From: Elymus sibiricus
Lineage: Eukaryota; Streptophyta; Magnoliopsida; Poales; Poaceae
Assembly: GCA_039707655.1 (NCBI GenBank)
Contig: CM077664.1
Location: forward strand, 195,542,195 to 195,606,194
Direction: 5' to 3'
Length of the DNA: 64,000 nt
Each line of letters starts with the position of its first letter. Position 1 is the first letter of the stretch. Made by a program: the position numbers and the translations under genes. The notes under the pieces were generated by a model that made no database searches, was not told the DNA's origin, and saw only the letters and a list, made by a program, of their open reading frames with translations. Positions 1-10,462 of the stretch are shown here, one piece after another.

Positions 1-577
1 CTCACCCTACCTGCTCCCAACATCCTATGTCAGATTCAGGGGGAGAGGAAGTTCTTTAAGGGGAGAAAACTTTTTCTCTCTCTTTGGGGACATGTCTGTT
101 TCAAAGAAGTATTCACCAAGTGATACTCTCTCCTACATGTCATCCCAATCTTGGTTTCTTATTGATCTTGTGTCTTTTCTTGAAGAGATTATCTTGTGTT
201 ATCTAACCCTGTTTTCTCAAGTGTATTTCTTCAGGTACTTGATCAAGAACTTCGAGGTAAGTATATGCATCACACTCATGTACATGATGACTTCTTGCTC
301 TTGCACATATTGTTTGCAAGAAGACAATCATGAGCATGTGGACACTTCTATCTCATACTTATTGCTCTGATGCATATAGCCAAGATACATGTCACATGTA
401 TGCTTCCTTCTCTTTGTGCCTCTGCTTTCCATGAACTATCATCATTTTCGTCATTCACATCTTTAGGGGGAGCTCATGCATGTTACATGTCTTCTTCAAA
501 GCTTTCATACATTCTCACTTACATCTTTATTTGAAGCTTTGATGTATGTTGTCATCAATTACCAAAAAGGGGGAGAT
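1..577 (+). mobile_element. 3' internal tail of a SIRE/Maximus-like Copia retrotransposon
   Basis: This stretch has no convincing coding sequence; the short ORF at 92-370 has no recognisable domain. It ends in a purine-rich polypurine tract (AAAAAGGGGGAGA, about 564-576) directly before an LTR-like start at 578. Non-coding sequence, then a G-rich tract, then an LTR opening TG is the usual 3' arrangement of a plus-strand LTR retrotransposon. SIRE-type Copia elements of grasses typically have this AAAGGGGGAGA tract. The coding part lies outside the window, so the clade call is inference. Confidence 0.6.
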
Positions 578-2166
578 TGAAAGCACATTTGGTCCCTTGG
601 TGGTTTTGGTAATTTATGCCAACATACATGTTGTTGGACTAATGCTTCTACCTAGTGATTTTCAGACAAGTTCAACAATGGCGTGGCAAGGACAAGAAAA
701 TGTGGACCCTTCAAAATGCTAAGGACATATATTGGCAAAAGCTCAAGACTCTTCATTTTTGGTTTAGTGATCCAAGATCACATTGAGTCCATAGGAAAGC
801 CAATACTATTAAAAGGGGATGAGGTTTTGATAATGATCTATTTGCTCAAGTGCTCAATGATATTGCTCCAAAACCCTCAATCACTTTCTCTATCCAAACT
901 TGTCCCATTTCACAAAGTCAAACTCGGTTCCACCGAATCTCATTCATCCGGACCCACCGAGTTCATCAGGACAGTGCCACTTGCCAAACCCTAACAAATC
1001 GGATCCACCGATATGGATCTCGGTCTCACCGAGATGGCCTGGCCAACTCTCTGTTGTCGATTGCAATTATTTCGGTCTCACCGAGTTTGCGATCGGTCCC
1101 ACCGAGATGGCTTGACCAACTCTCTGTTGCCTTATTGCATCATTTCGGTTTCACCGAGTTATTGCAATCGGTGCCACCGAGACAAGGTTTGCCCTACCAT
1201 TGCACATCGGTTGCTCCGAGTTGTTTCCATACGGTCCCACCGAAACTCCAAAAGTTCACACCTTTACACATGTCGGTCTCACCGAAATTCTGGTTTCGGT
1301 GCCACCGATTTTGGTCAAATGTGTGTAACGGTTGGATTTCGTGTGAAGGCTATATATACCCCTCCACCACCCTCTTACCAAGTAAGAGAGCCATCAGAAC
1401 GTGCCTACACTTCCACCATACATTTTCTGAGAGAGAACCACCTACTCATGTGTTGAGAACAAGATATTCCAATCCAACCATTTGAACCTTGATTTCTAGC
1501 CTTTCCCAAGTTGCTTTCCACTCAAATCTTTCTTCCACCATAGCCAAATATATGAGGAAGTTCTTGAGTGTTGGGGAGACTATCATTTGAAGCACAAGAG
1601 CAAGGAGTTCATCATCAACACACCATCTATTACCTTTTGGAGAGTGGTGTCTCCTAGATTGGTTAGGTGTCACTTGGGAGCCTCCAATATCATGTGGAGT
1701 TGAACCAAGGAGTTTGTAAGGACAAGGAGATCGCCTACTTCGTGAAGATCTACCCCGAGTGAGGCTAGTCCTTCGTGGACAGAAGCCATGGTGGAATAGG
1801 CAAGGTTTCTTCTTCGTGGACCCTTCGTGGGTGGAGCCCTCCGTGGACTCGCGCAACCGTTATCCTCCGTGGGTTGAAGCCTCCATCAACGTGGACGTAC
1901 AATAGCACCACCTATTGGAACCACGCCAAAAATCATCGTGTCTTCATTGCGTTTGATCTTCCATACTCTACCCCTTTACTTTCCGTACACTTGCATGCTT
2001 TACTATTTCCGCTGCTCAATCTCTAGATATGCATGTGTAGAAAGTCTTGGTGTTATCTTAACTTGTGCCAAAATCTGCCTAAGTTCCAAGAGAAACTAAA
2101 AACTGCACTTTTGGTTGGTTAAGTGTCTATTCACCCCCCCTCTAGACCTATCTCCTCGACCCCACA
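578..2166 (+). repeat. 3' LTR of SIRE/Maximus-like Copia element
   Basis: The block opens TGAAAGCACA right after the polypurine tract and closes near 2166 with GACCCCACA, giving TG...CA ends and about 1.59 kb. The text near 2130-2150 (TATTCACCCCCCCTCTAG) is a familiar end-of-LTR signature of grass Copia elements. ORFs inside it (for example 850-1485) are low-complexity translations of the palindrome array and are not genes. The partner LTR and target duplication lie outside the window, so the right edge is uncertain by a few bases. Confidence 0.6.
924..1308. repeat. Array of short palindromes TCGGT-NNC-ACCGA
   Basis: Eight perfect copies of TCGGT-N3-ACCGA start at 924, 1020, 1072, 1093, 1145, 1168, 1273 and 1296. 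Near-perfect copies lie at about 999, 1207 and 1231. The three-base centre always ends in C in the perfect copies. Several copies form pairs 21-24 bp apart (1072/1093, 1145/1168, 1207/1231, 1273/1296), about two DNA turns. The array lies inside the LTR, upstream of any likely promoter. Confidence 0.85.
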
Positions 2167-2336
2167 TTATTACTTATTCATGGGAAGTTTTATGATGATA
2201 TATTGCTGCTATAATATTGATCATGATGCTTTCATGTCCGTATTTTGTTTTATCGGCACCTCTCTCTAAACATGTGGTCATGATTATCGATTTCGGCTTT
2301 CGCTTGAGGACAAGCGAGGTCTAAGCTTGGGGGAGT
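2167..2336 (+). mobile_element. 3' internal tail of an Athila-like Gypsy element with hairpin and polypurine tract
   Basis: This short tail lies between the Copia LTR and the next LTR, so the Copia element probably inserted into this older element. It contains a perfect hairpin at 2300-2317 (TCGCTTG, loop AGGA, CAAGCGA). Nineteen bases separate the hairpin from the LTR, and they include the polypurine tract AAGCTTGGGGGAG at 2323-2335. The same layout recurs in two other elements of this window. Confidence 0.65.
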
Positions 2337-3855
2337 TGATACGTCCATTTTGCATCATGTTTTCCTATTGATATTTATAATGTTTTTTGGTCATTATTTC
2401 ACTTTATGATGCAATCCTAATGCCTTTTCTCTCTTAATTTGCAAGATTTATATGAAGAGGGAGATTACCGGCAGCTGGAATTCTGGACCTGAAATAGCTA
2501 CAACAGAGATACCTATTCTATGGAGCTCCAAATGACCTGAAACTTCACGAGGATTTTTTATTGAATATATAAAAAATACTGGAGCAAAGAAATACCAGAG
2601 GGGGGCCACCTGTTGCCCACAAGGCAACAGGGCGCGCCTACCCCCCAAGGAGCGCCCTGATGCCTTGTGGGGCCCATAGCTGGCCTCTGGCCCCCTCCTT
2701 CTGCTATATGAAGCCATTTACCCTAGAAAAAATAAGAGGAGGCCTTTCGGGACGAAGCACCGCCGTCTCGAGGCGGAACTAGGGCAGGAGCACTTTTGCC
2801 CTCCGGCTGAGCGATTCTGCTGAGGATACTTCCCTCCGGGAGGGGGAAATCGAAGCCATCGACATCACCAACGATCCTCTCATCTTGGGAGGACCAATCT
2901 TCATCAACATCCTCACCAGCACCATCTCATCTCAAACCCTAGTTCATCTCTTGTAATCAATCTTTGTCTTAAAACCTCAGATTGGTACCTGTGGGTTGCT
3001 AGTAGTGTTGATTACATCTTGTAGTTGATGCTAGTTGGTTTATTCGATGGAAGATTATATGTTCAGATCCTTAATGATATTCAATACTCCTCTGATCTTG
3101 AACATGAATATGATTTATGAGTAGTTATGTTTATTCTTGAGGACATGAGAGAAGTCTTGTCATAAGTAATCATGTGAATTTGGTATTCGTTCGATATTTT
3201 GATGATATGTATGTTGTTGCTTCCTTTAGTGGTGTCATGTGAACATCGACTACATGACACTTCACCATACTTGGGCCTAAGGGAAGGCATTGTGGAGTAA
3301 TAAGTAGATGATGGGTTGCTAGAGTGACCGAAGCTTAAACCCTAGTTTATGCGTTATTCCGTAAGATTACTTGGATCCATATATTTCATGCTATGGTTAG
3401 ATTTATCTTAATTCTTCTTTCGTAGTTGCGGATGCTTGCGAGAGGTGGTAATCATAAGTGGGATGCTTGTCCAAGTAAGTACAACACCCTAGCACCGGTC
3501 CACCCACATATCAAATTATCAAAGTAGCGAACGCAAATCAAATGAATATGATGAAAGTGACTAGATGATAATTCCCATGTGTCCTCGGGAACGTTTTGCT
3601 TCATATAAGAGATCGTTCTGGCTTGTCCTTTGCTATAAAAAGGATTGTGCCACCTTGCTACACTCTTGTTACTATTGTTACTTGTTACTTGTTACGAATC
3701 ACCCTGCTATAAAACTATCTGTTACCGCTACTTTCAGTACTTGCAGAGAATACCTTGCTGAAAACCGCTTATCATTTCCATCTGCTCCTCGCTGGGTTCG
3801 ACACTCTTACTTATCGAAAGGACTACGATTGATCCACTATACTTGTGGGTCATCA
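2337..3855 (+). repeat. 3' LTR of Athila-like Gypsy element
   Basis: The LTR opens TGATACGTCC after the polypurine tract and closes with GGGTCATCA at 3855, a length of about 1.52 kb. Beyond it the sequence changes to a different, minus-oriented Gypsy element. Its internal text differs from the TGATACGTCTCC LTRs at 33462, 41725 and 47947, so it is a separate family with a similar LTR start. The partner LTR is outside the window. The right edge is judged from the TG...CA rule and the change of sequence character. Confidence 0.6.
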
Positions 3856-4545
3856 TGGGGGCTGATGACCAGCCCCCTGGCTTTTTGAAGTGTTCGGCCC
3901 AGTCGAGGTTGATCCAGTTAATCTCTTTAGCTCATTTGACAAGAGCCCATCGTTTAACACGGATGACCTCTATCGATCTATAGTTTGATACAGTCATCCG
4001 ATCGCCGACCAGTTTGCGCCTATCATGACAGTCAGTTTTCAGCTTTCTCCACTGAGGCACTTAACCATTCGAGCTGGAAGTGCAATCGCAGTGGTTCTCC
4101 CTTTACACCCTTAGCCGAACAATGTGGAAATGTAAGGAGTAAGCACAGGAGCAGGGTAACCCAACTATTGACCAAAGACATGATTTCGAAACCGATGCAT
4201 ATAATGCAATATTCGAGACGCCGAATACTTTTATATGAGTATTGGATTAACTTGGCGGGGAGTAAATCCGAGCCCCCAGTCTAGGACGGGTGAGGTGAAA
4301 ATTGAATTGTATCGCTATGGTTATCTTTGGCTCAGAAGCAAAAAGAAAAAGAACAGAGCACAAATATATGCGTAGGGACCGTAAAGGGTCTATTTTCTTT
4401 GATTTTATAGGGTCAAACCATACATGCCAAGCTTTATCAAAGAAACTCTAAAAAGATACATCAATGGAGGAGGTTCAATAAAGGGCGGCTTGTACTTGGA
4501 TTTAAACATCCGTGATCGGCCCTGTCGTACGTCTGCGCCTCTGTG
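3856..4545 (-). other. Non-coding part of the Tat-like element
   Basis: About 690 bases between the protease-like segment and the adjacent LTR. No reading frame here shows reverse transcriptase or integrase motifs on either strand. It is probably untranslated internal sequence of the minus-strand element, cut by the insertion to its left. Nothing else was recognised. Confidence 0.4.
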
Positions 4546-5268
4546 CTACTGCGATTCCAATGCTATGATCCCTGTGCACTGCGCTTCCACGCCTGGTATC
4601 ACACCCTTGAAAGTGGTGTTGTTGGGCTTGATCCTTGATGGGTCGATGCCCATCTTACTGATCGTGTCAGCGTAGATAAGGTTTAGGCTGCTGTCGCCGT
4701 CCATGAGGACCCGGGTTTTGTGAAACCCGTCAATAATGGGATCGAGGACCAAAGCCGCCAGCCCTCCGTGATGGATACTGGTCGGGTGGTCGCATTTATC
4801 GAAGGTGATCGGGCAAGCCGACCATGGATTATACTTCGAGGCTACAAGCTCTAGGACGTAGACGTCCCGAAGTGCTCGTTTCCTTTCCTTCTTTGGGATG
4901 TGTGTGACGTAAATCATATTCACATCCTTCACGTCGGAAGGGAATTGCTTCTGGTCTCCATTGTTGGGCTTCCGAGGTTCATCCTCGTCTTCACTGCGGG
5001 ACTGGCTCTTGCCCTGGCCTTCGACCGCCACCTTTCCGGCCTGCTTGATAACCCAGCAGTTCTTGTTAGTGTGGTTGGCTGGCTTGTCCGAGGTGCCATG
5101 AATTTGGCATGGCCTGTCAAGAATTTTGTCAAGCGCGCTAGGGCCGTCCTTGTTCCCTTTAAAGGGTTTCCTTTTCTGTCCGGCCCTGGCATTGCTGAAC
5201 CCAATGTTTACTGCTGCTATTTTTATGCCGACGCTTGTTTTTGTTACGCTTAGGCTTGTCATTGCCAT
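4546..5268 (-). pseudogene. Gag C-terminal linker and aspartic protease-like segment (Tat-like Gypsy)
   Basis: A 240-residue open segment. The N-terminal half is basic and polar and contains a Cys/His cluster (CQIHGTSDKPANHTNKNCW) of the kind found at the end of Gypsy gag. The C-terminal half resembles a retroviral-type aspartic protease: a hydrophobic strand, then VLMDGDSSLNLIY, then a second conserved strand ending in a hydrophobic run. Related Tat proteases usually have Gly where this copy has the second Asp of DGDSS, so it may be inactive. The frame is closed from the capsid segment upstream. Confidence 0.7.
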
Positions 5269-5484
5269 TGCGGACCTCCGAGGTGTCGGCTTCGCCGCCG
5301 TGAGAGCTGCGAGCCAGCCAGCTGTCCTCGCCCGCGCAAAAGCGGGTCATCAGAGAGGTAAGGGCTGCCATGGTTCTCGGCTTGTCTTGTTCGAGCTATC
5401 GCGCCAGCCACTCATCCCGGATACTATGCCGGAAGGCGGCGATCGCTTCTGCATCAGGAAAATCTACTATTTGGTTCTTCTTAG

Positions 5485-6168
5485 TTAAGAACTGATTCCA
5501 AAACTTCCTGGCTGACTCGCCAGGTTGCTGAACGATGTGACTGAGGTCATCGACGTCCGGGGGGGGCAGCTCCTGATAGAGTTTTTGGGTAAATTGTTCA
5601 GCCAGTGCCTTGCTGGGCCTTTAAGCTTCAGCGGAAGGTATTTGATGGCGTGGAGATCGTCTCCTCGAGCCATGTGGATATGGAGAAGGAAATCCTCAAT
5701 CCACACAATAGAGTCAATTGTTCTGTCGTATTGTTCAATGTTTACGGGTTTAAATCCCTCCGGAAATTGGTGCTGCATCACCTCATATGTGAAACACATC
5801 GGGTGTGCGGCTCCCCTGACGCGTGCCACGCTATGCCGAAGATCGGATGACATCCGAGCATGGGTCTGCTCTCGAGTCCTGTCATGCCTGTCCAACCAGG
5901 CTTGATATCCGTCCTGTCCAGCAGGCGGTTGCCCCCTAGATCCATAGATGGACCTTGTTTGGGTTGTATTTGCGGTTAATCTCCTCCATAGGTCATATGG
6001 GTCATCAGGCTGGACATGGTCCTTGCCTGCTCGGCAAGGGATCAAAGGTGGGTTGTTGTCCCCTCCAGCCGTCCTGTCCCATCCTCGAGGGGGGCGGTCA
6101 GGCTGGTTGCCTTGATCCTGCCTTAGCGGTATGCGTTCAGACGCCTCGTCATCGAATGTCAGAAGCAA
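5485..6168 (-). pseudogene. Gag capsid-like segment (Tat-like Gypsy)
   Basis: A 227-residue open segment. Its middle carries the plant Gypsy gag signature: an Asp-rich strand and a Trp (SIVWIEDFLLHI), then KLKGPARHWLNNLP, matching the conserved K.L.G.A..WL of retrotransposon capsids. The frame is lost just after NLPKNSI, where typical gags continue with a WEQL-type helix, so a frameshift is likely near 5540-5560. Upstream, the frame does not join the 6220-7511 segments without further breaks. Confidence 0.7.
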
Positions 6169-6219
6169 GCGTCGTCGCGGGTAGCTTTTGTTCGGCTCTG
6201 TGTGCCGTAGCTCGAAGTC

Positions 6220-7511
6220 CTATTCGGCCGCTAGGACCGCCACCCACTTGTCGTTAAGAGTGTTCTGATCCGCTTGAAGCTGTTGCTGCTTTTTCTTCAT
6301 ACTCCGGGCGGTGACAAGAAGCCGTCGCCGAAACTTTTCTTGCTCGGTGGGATCTTCGGGGGCGATCCAGTCTTCTGGTCCAAGGCTGACATCATCCTCG
6401 GATTCAGGGAGATAATTATTATCTGCCAGGTCCTCGAAGCCCTCTGGGTTAACGTTGTCGGACGTCCCCATGGGTCTATCCTGCTGCTCGGGTGTGGTGT
6501 TATCGCCGTCGCCGAGGTCACCGGTGTTAACCGGATTGACGTCATCAGTAGTGGTGTCGGTGTTCGTATTATTGTTGCTTCCCCTGCCTCTGCCCTTTCC
6601 TTTGGCCCGCTTCCGGGGACGCCGACGTTTGGTCGGGTCCTTGTCGGGCTCCTCCTCATCACCTTTAGGGTGTCGACCATGTACACGTCGTAGGTAGAGG
6701 TAGCGGCCCACTTTCCTGTGTGGGAAGTGGCCAGTGGGGAAGCGGTATATGACATGCCGTCGATGTCCTCGTCCATGTCGTCTGCCTCCTCGGAGGCGTG
6801 GTCAAGCACGTCGGTTAAATCCTCGACGGTGGCGACTAGGTGGGTGGTGGGTGGGACATGAATTTCCCTGGTATCGACTTTACATTCGATTAGATTGTAA
6901 ACCGAGGGCGAGATCGCCAGATTCTGAATTCGGTCCAGCATCTCGTTTATCTGTGAAAGATCCTCTATGTTCATGGCCTGGCTGTAGGCCACATTGACGT
7001 GAAATATGCTCTGTGGTTTGCTTGACGCAACTTTAGAGTCCTGGCCGGCCAAGGGTAACTCCTGGTCGGTTGGTAAAGAGATCGGATCCAAATCTGATGC
7101 CGTCTCTGAGTTCGGATTCGACTCGATGTCAAGATCCGGTGAGATCGTGATTGGGTCCACGCTTAAGATCGCGTCTGTCGCAACGATGGTTGGATCCATG
7201 CTCGGAGCTGTTTCTGGAAGGAGACCCGTTCCGAAGATTGGGACAGGGATCGGTTCCAAGGCCGAAGCCACGTCGTCCGAGGAGTTCCCAAGCCGATCTG
7301 GCATCCAGCCGAAAAGGGCGAGGTCGTCACGAGAGTCGGCGCTATATTCCAAGCTTCCGAACATGATTATCTGGTTTGGGGTCAAGCTTTCGACACGGTT
7401 GAGGCGGCCAGCTGAGTTGGCGTGCAAGACCACGCTGCCGAAAGCGAAGAGCTGGCCGGGGACGAAGATGTCACCACATCCGATGACGCAGTTGATCTGC
7501 AGGCGAGCCAT
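6220..7511 (-). pseudogene. N-terminal gag region (Tat-like Gypsy), split over two frames
   Basis: Two overlapping minus frames appear to be one former coding region. The upstream frame has an ATG at 7511, just inside the LTR end, and runs through an acidic Ser/Thr/Pro-rich stretch ending in a threonine/tyrosine motif (KWAATSTYDVYMVDT). The other frame continues with a strongly basic, nuclear-signal-like tract (KRRRPRKRAKGKGRGRG) and a Gln-rich end, with a stop at 6220. The switch lies near 6690-6710. This style of long gag leader is common in Triticeae Gypsy elements; its function is unknown. Confidence 0.6.
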
Positions 7512-7556
7512 CAATCCTTTTCGATCGAACAACGGCGCTCTCAATGAAAGCACCAG

Positions 7557-8050
7557 TGTCGGTACTAAAACCGGCAGACCTCGGGTAGGGGGTCCCGAGC
7601 TGTAGATCTCGGATCGATGGGTAACAGGAGATGAAGGGGTCAATATTTACCCAGGTTCGGGCCCTCTCGAAGAGGTAAAACCCTACGTCCTGCTTTGATT
7701 GTATTGATGATGATGTATCGAGTACAGGCTTGATCTACCTCAAGATCGTATGTTGTGTTCTAACCCTAATGTGAGTAATGATAAATCTTGCCCTACGAGC
7801 TAAACCCCTCAGCTTATATAGGCACTAGGGGGTATCTAGGGTTACACATGGTCGGCTGCTAGTTGGAGAAAGATATGCCAATAGCCGGAGTAATCCTTGG
7901 GATACACGCCACGTCTTCGGCAGAGTCCATCTTTACCACGCCTAGGTTCGAGGCTTCCGAAGTCCTTCCTTATGAGATCGGTGGGCCATAAGCTCGGCCC
8001 ATGGACTGTGGGCCAACTAGGTTGGTACCCCTTAGTCCAGGACACCGTCA
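7557..8050 (-). repeat. 5' LTR of the Tat-like Gypsy element
   Basis: In element orientation the LTR starts at 8050 (TGACGGTGTCCTGGAC) and ends at 7557 (TTAGTACCGACA), 494 bp, with TG...CA ends. Within it on the minus strand lies CCTATATAAGCTGAGG (about 7807-7822), a plausible TATA box for the element promoter. The second LTR is not in the window. Confidence 0.65.
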
Positions 8051-9300
8051 ATGACTCTTGAAAAGCTTTTGTCTTCTAATCATACACAATGTTGTTTGTA
8101 TGTCACCGTGTAGAGCAAAATAGGTAATTATCAGTCCATGTTTTTCTTGACCAAATCATAAGAAATCACACTTAAAATACTGTGAAGTTCAACAAGGCGA
8201 AGTGGTTTTAGTAAGAAGTTTTGAGGTTTACTGAAAATAGAGTTCATCTTTGTTGACAAGAAACTATTCTAAATCTTGATTGATGCACATTGGAAGAATA
8301 TTATTCTTGTACTGCGAGCCGAGGAACAATTGGATATGCTGTGAGATATTTGAATGTTTGTAGTGTGTAAAATAAATTAATTCTCTACATCTTCTTTCTC
8401 CCTATTCATATTCATTTACTGTAGTGCCTTTTTTTCGTCGTTTTAATCATGCCATGTGCTTCCCTTGAGTGGCGAGATGAAGTTTACAATACCGTAGAGA
8501 CATGCATGTTTTAAGGCTGATTATGATCTATTTTCGTCCTACACCTTTTTGCTAGGTTGATTAAGGTCAATTTGATGTTGTGGTATGCATTGGAGTGGGA
8601 TGTGCATAGTGTTGCAAATTGTTTTAAATAATAATTACATTTTTATGAGATTACATCAAAGAAAGCTAGGGGTTCATCGGCCCGATTGTATTGTATTTTT
8701 TTATAATAAACATAAAATGTAGCTAACTCTTGCATCGTATCATTGTATCATTTGCTTCTCTTTGTTAGGCCTTCAGTTTGAACTTTCCATTTGATCTTCA
8801 AAACTTAAGCCTGCTTGGGAATCACAGTGGCCGATGAAAAAGTGATATGTGGGAAGAGAAACTTTAGTGCTTGTTGTAATGTGTTTGAGGAACGTACGGA
8901 CATTGTCCTAGTAATAATAATAATTGTGTGCCACTAAAAATGGACTCCATTACAAATCTGATGTCAGATTTTGACAATGGCAAATCAAACGTTGTTCATT
9001 GTAAATTATGTTATTCAAAGATGACAAGTTTCGTTGGCGAGCATCGCAAATCCGCCTCAATTCATCTTTAAAAAAAAATGCTCTACTTGCAAATTAAATT
9101 TGTCATCCTCACGCCAATATAAATTATAGTGAAAAACGTAAGATTTGCCATACCTAAAAATCTGAGGAGTGTCCAAAGAAGAAAAGATAATAATAATTGT
9201 ACAAAGTGTCCAAGTCGACGCGGTCAGCGAGATGTCACGGGGAAAATAATGGTGTCCTTTCAGCGCGACAGTGATGCGGGCGGGGGTACAGCGAACCACT
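8051..9300. other. AT-rich intergenic region upstream of the HD-ZIP III gene
   Basis: About 1.25 kb of mostly unique-looking, AT-rich DNA between the Tat-like LTR and the GC-rich leader. No convincing ORF, LTR or inverted-repeat element was found. It is likely distal promoter and intergenic sequence, so the insertion at 8050 lies about 2.4 kb upstream of the start codon. Confidence 0.5.
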
Positions 9301-10462
9301 GTGTGCGGGTCCCACTCCCGACCTCCATGGACCGAGCTCACCCACCCCTTCGTCCTCCTCCACAGCTTTCTCCATCTCCTCACGTCCTCTCACTGCCTAG
9401 TAGCCTAGCTAGTCTATCATCGTAGCTGTAGCTCCAGGCCTCTAGCTCGCAGCGTAGAATACGACTAGACGTAGTGCGAGCTGAGCCTGAGCTACTGCCA
9501 CTCTCGCGACCGCGGGCTCCTGCTCCGCTCCCCCCCACCCCTCTCTCTCTCTCTCTTTCACTGGCCGGCCTTTAAAGCGGTCACCTTTTGCCACCCTCTC
9601 CGTGTCGCTGTACCGTCTCTCTCTCTCCCCCTCTCCCTCTCGTCGCTCGTGCTGTGGTGTGCTCGTTCGATTGCCTCAGGTCGGACGGACGGACGCGAGC
9701 CGAGGGCAGGGGCCGGATCCGGGGGTCCGGAGCGCGAGCTAGGAGCCCTGGTTGTCGCGGCGGCGGCGGCGGCGGCGGAGGAGTAGGTGGAGTCCAAGAG
9801 CAAGCGGTCCATGGACGTGGTTCCTACCGCAGCCCTGCGGGGCGGCGGGAGGCTGTGAGCGACTCACCGGCGGCGCCCCTCCCCGCGCCGGCCGGCCGGC
9901 GTGTGTGGAGGTAACTGATGTCTAATTTCGCTCTACGCCTAGTTCGGGAGCTGGGGGGCACGGTTCTCGCATGCGCTCCTCAGACTGCTTATCCGCGTCG
10001 CCAGTTGCGTTTCCTGATGGATCTTTTTATTTTCGTCACTGAAAACATTTTTTCTGCGATTATCCGTCTATTTTCTCTCTCTGTCGTAAATAAAACGCGG
10101 ATTAAGCTGATGTTTCCGCGCGGCTAATTTTCCCACTTTTGATTCTCGCACGAAATCGTGCGATTCTGGCGTCGCCTCGCCGCCTGCATTTGCGTCTTCT
10201 GCGGCGGCTGCCTTCCCTTTTTCCCCATTTCAGATACTGAGCCAAAAGCCGCCTCCTTTGCGTGCTTTTCCACGCTTTGTTGTTTAAGGTATCAGGAGGG
10301 ATGGAGGGACGCGGATGGCCCAACCGCGCTCGTCAATCTCCCGCGTTTCCCCATGTCAAATTTGTTCTAATCGCTCGAAAATCTCCTCCCAGGTTGTTCT
10401 GCCCTCAAGGATCGCTGCGCGCCGCGAGGGGGTGAAACTAGGACGCAAAGGAAGAGCTTAAG
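9301..10462 (+). promoter_or_regulatory. Putative promoter end and 5' untranslated leader of the HD-ZIP III gene
   Basis: The sequence turns GC-rich and pyrimidine-rich at about 9300. It includes a CT microsatellite (about 9540-9557) and a second CT-rich run (about 9613-9645), both common near grass transcription starts. A possible 5' untranslated intron runs 9911-10392: donor GAG/GTAACT and acceptor CCTCCCAG/GTT, which would remove most of the AT-richer stretch. Upstream ATGs occur at 9327 and 9811. No clear TATA box was found, and the transcription start cannot be placed from sequence alone. Confidence 0.5.
9811..9858 (+). promoter_or_regulatory. Upstream ORF of 15 codons in the leader
   Basis: An ATG in good context (CGGTCC ATG G) opens a 15-codon frame ending in TGA before the putative leader intron donor at 9911. 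If transcription begins upstream, it would precede the main start in the spliced mRNA and could lower its translation. A second possible upstream ORF (9327-9425, 32 codons) counts only if the transcript starts before 9327. Confidence 0.4.

Larger units (their letters stand above)
3856..8050 (-). mobile_element. Truncated Tat-like Ty3/Gypsy retrotransposon (gag, protease, 5' LTR)
   Basis: On the minus strand the order is LTR (8050-7557), gag N-terminal part, capsid region, nucleic-acid-binding linker and aspartic protease, then non-coding sequence down to 3856, where the neighbouring LTR begins. No reverse transcriptase, RNase H or integrase is present in the window. The coding region has several frame changes and stops, so the element is decayed. 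Tat-like membership is inferred from the acidic and basic gag style and the protease context. Confidence 0.65.

Noticed and set aside
850..1485. 211-aa ORF and overlapping frames in the first 1.5 kb
   Set aside because: They lie inside a Copia LTR and their residues come from the palindrome array; no domain or gene-like composition.
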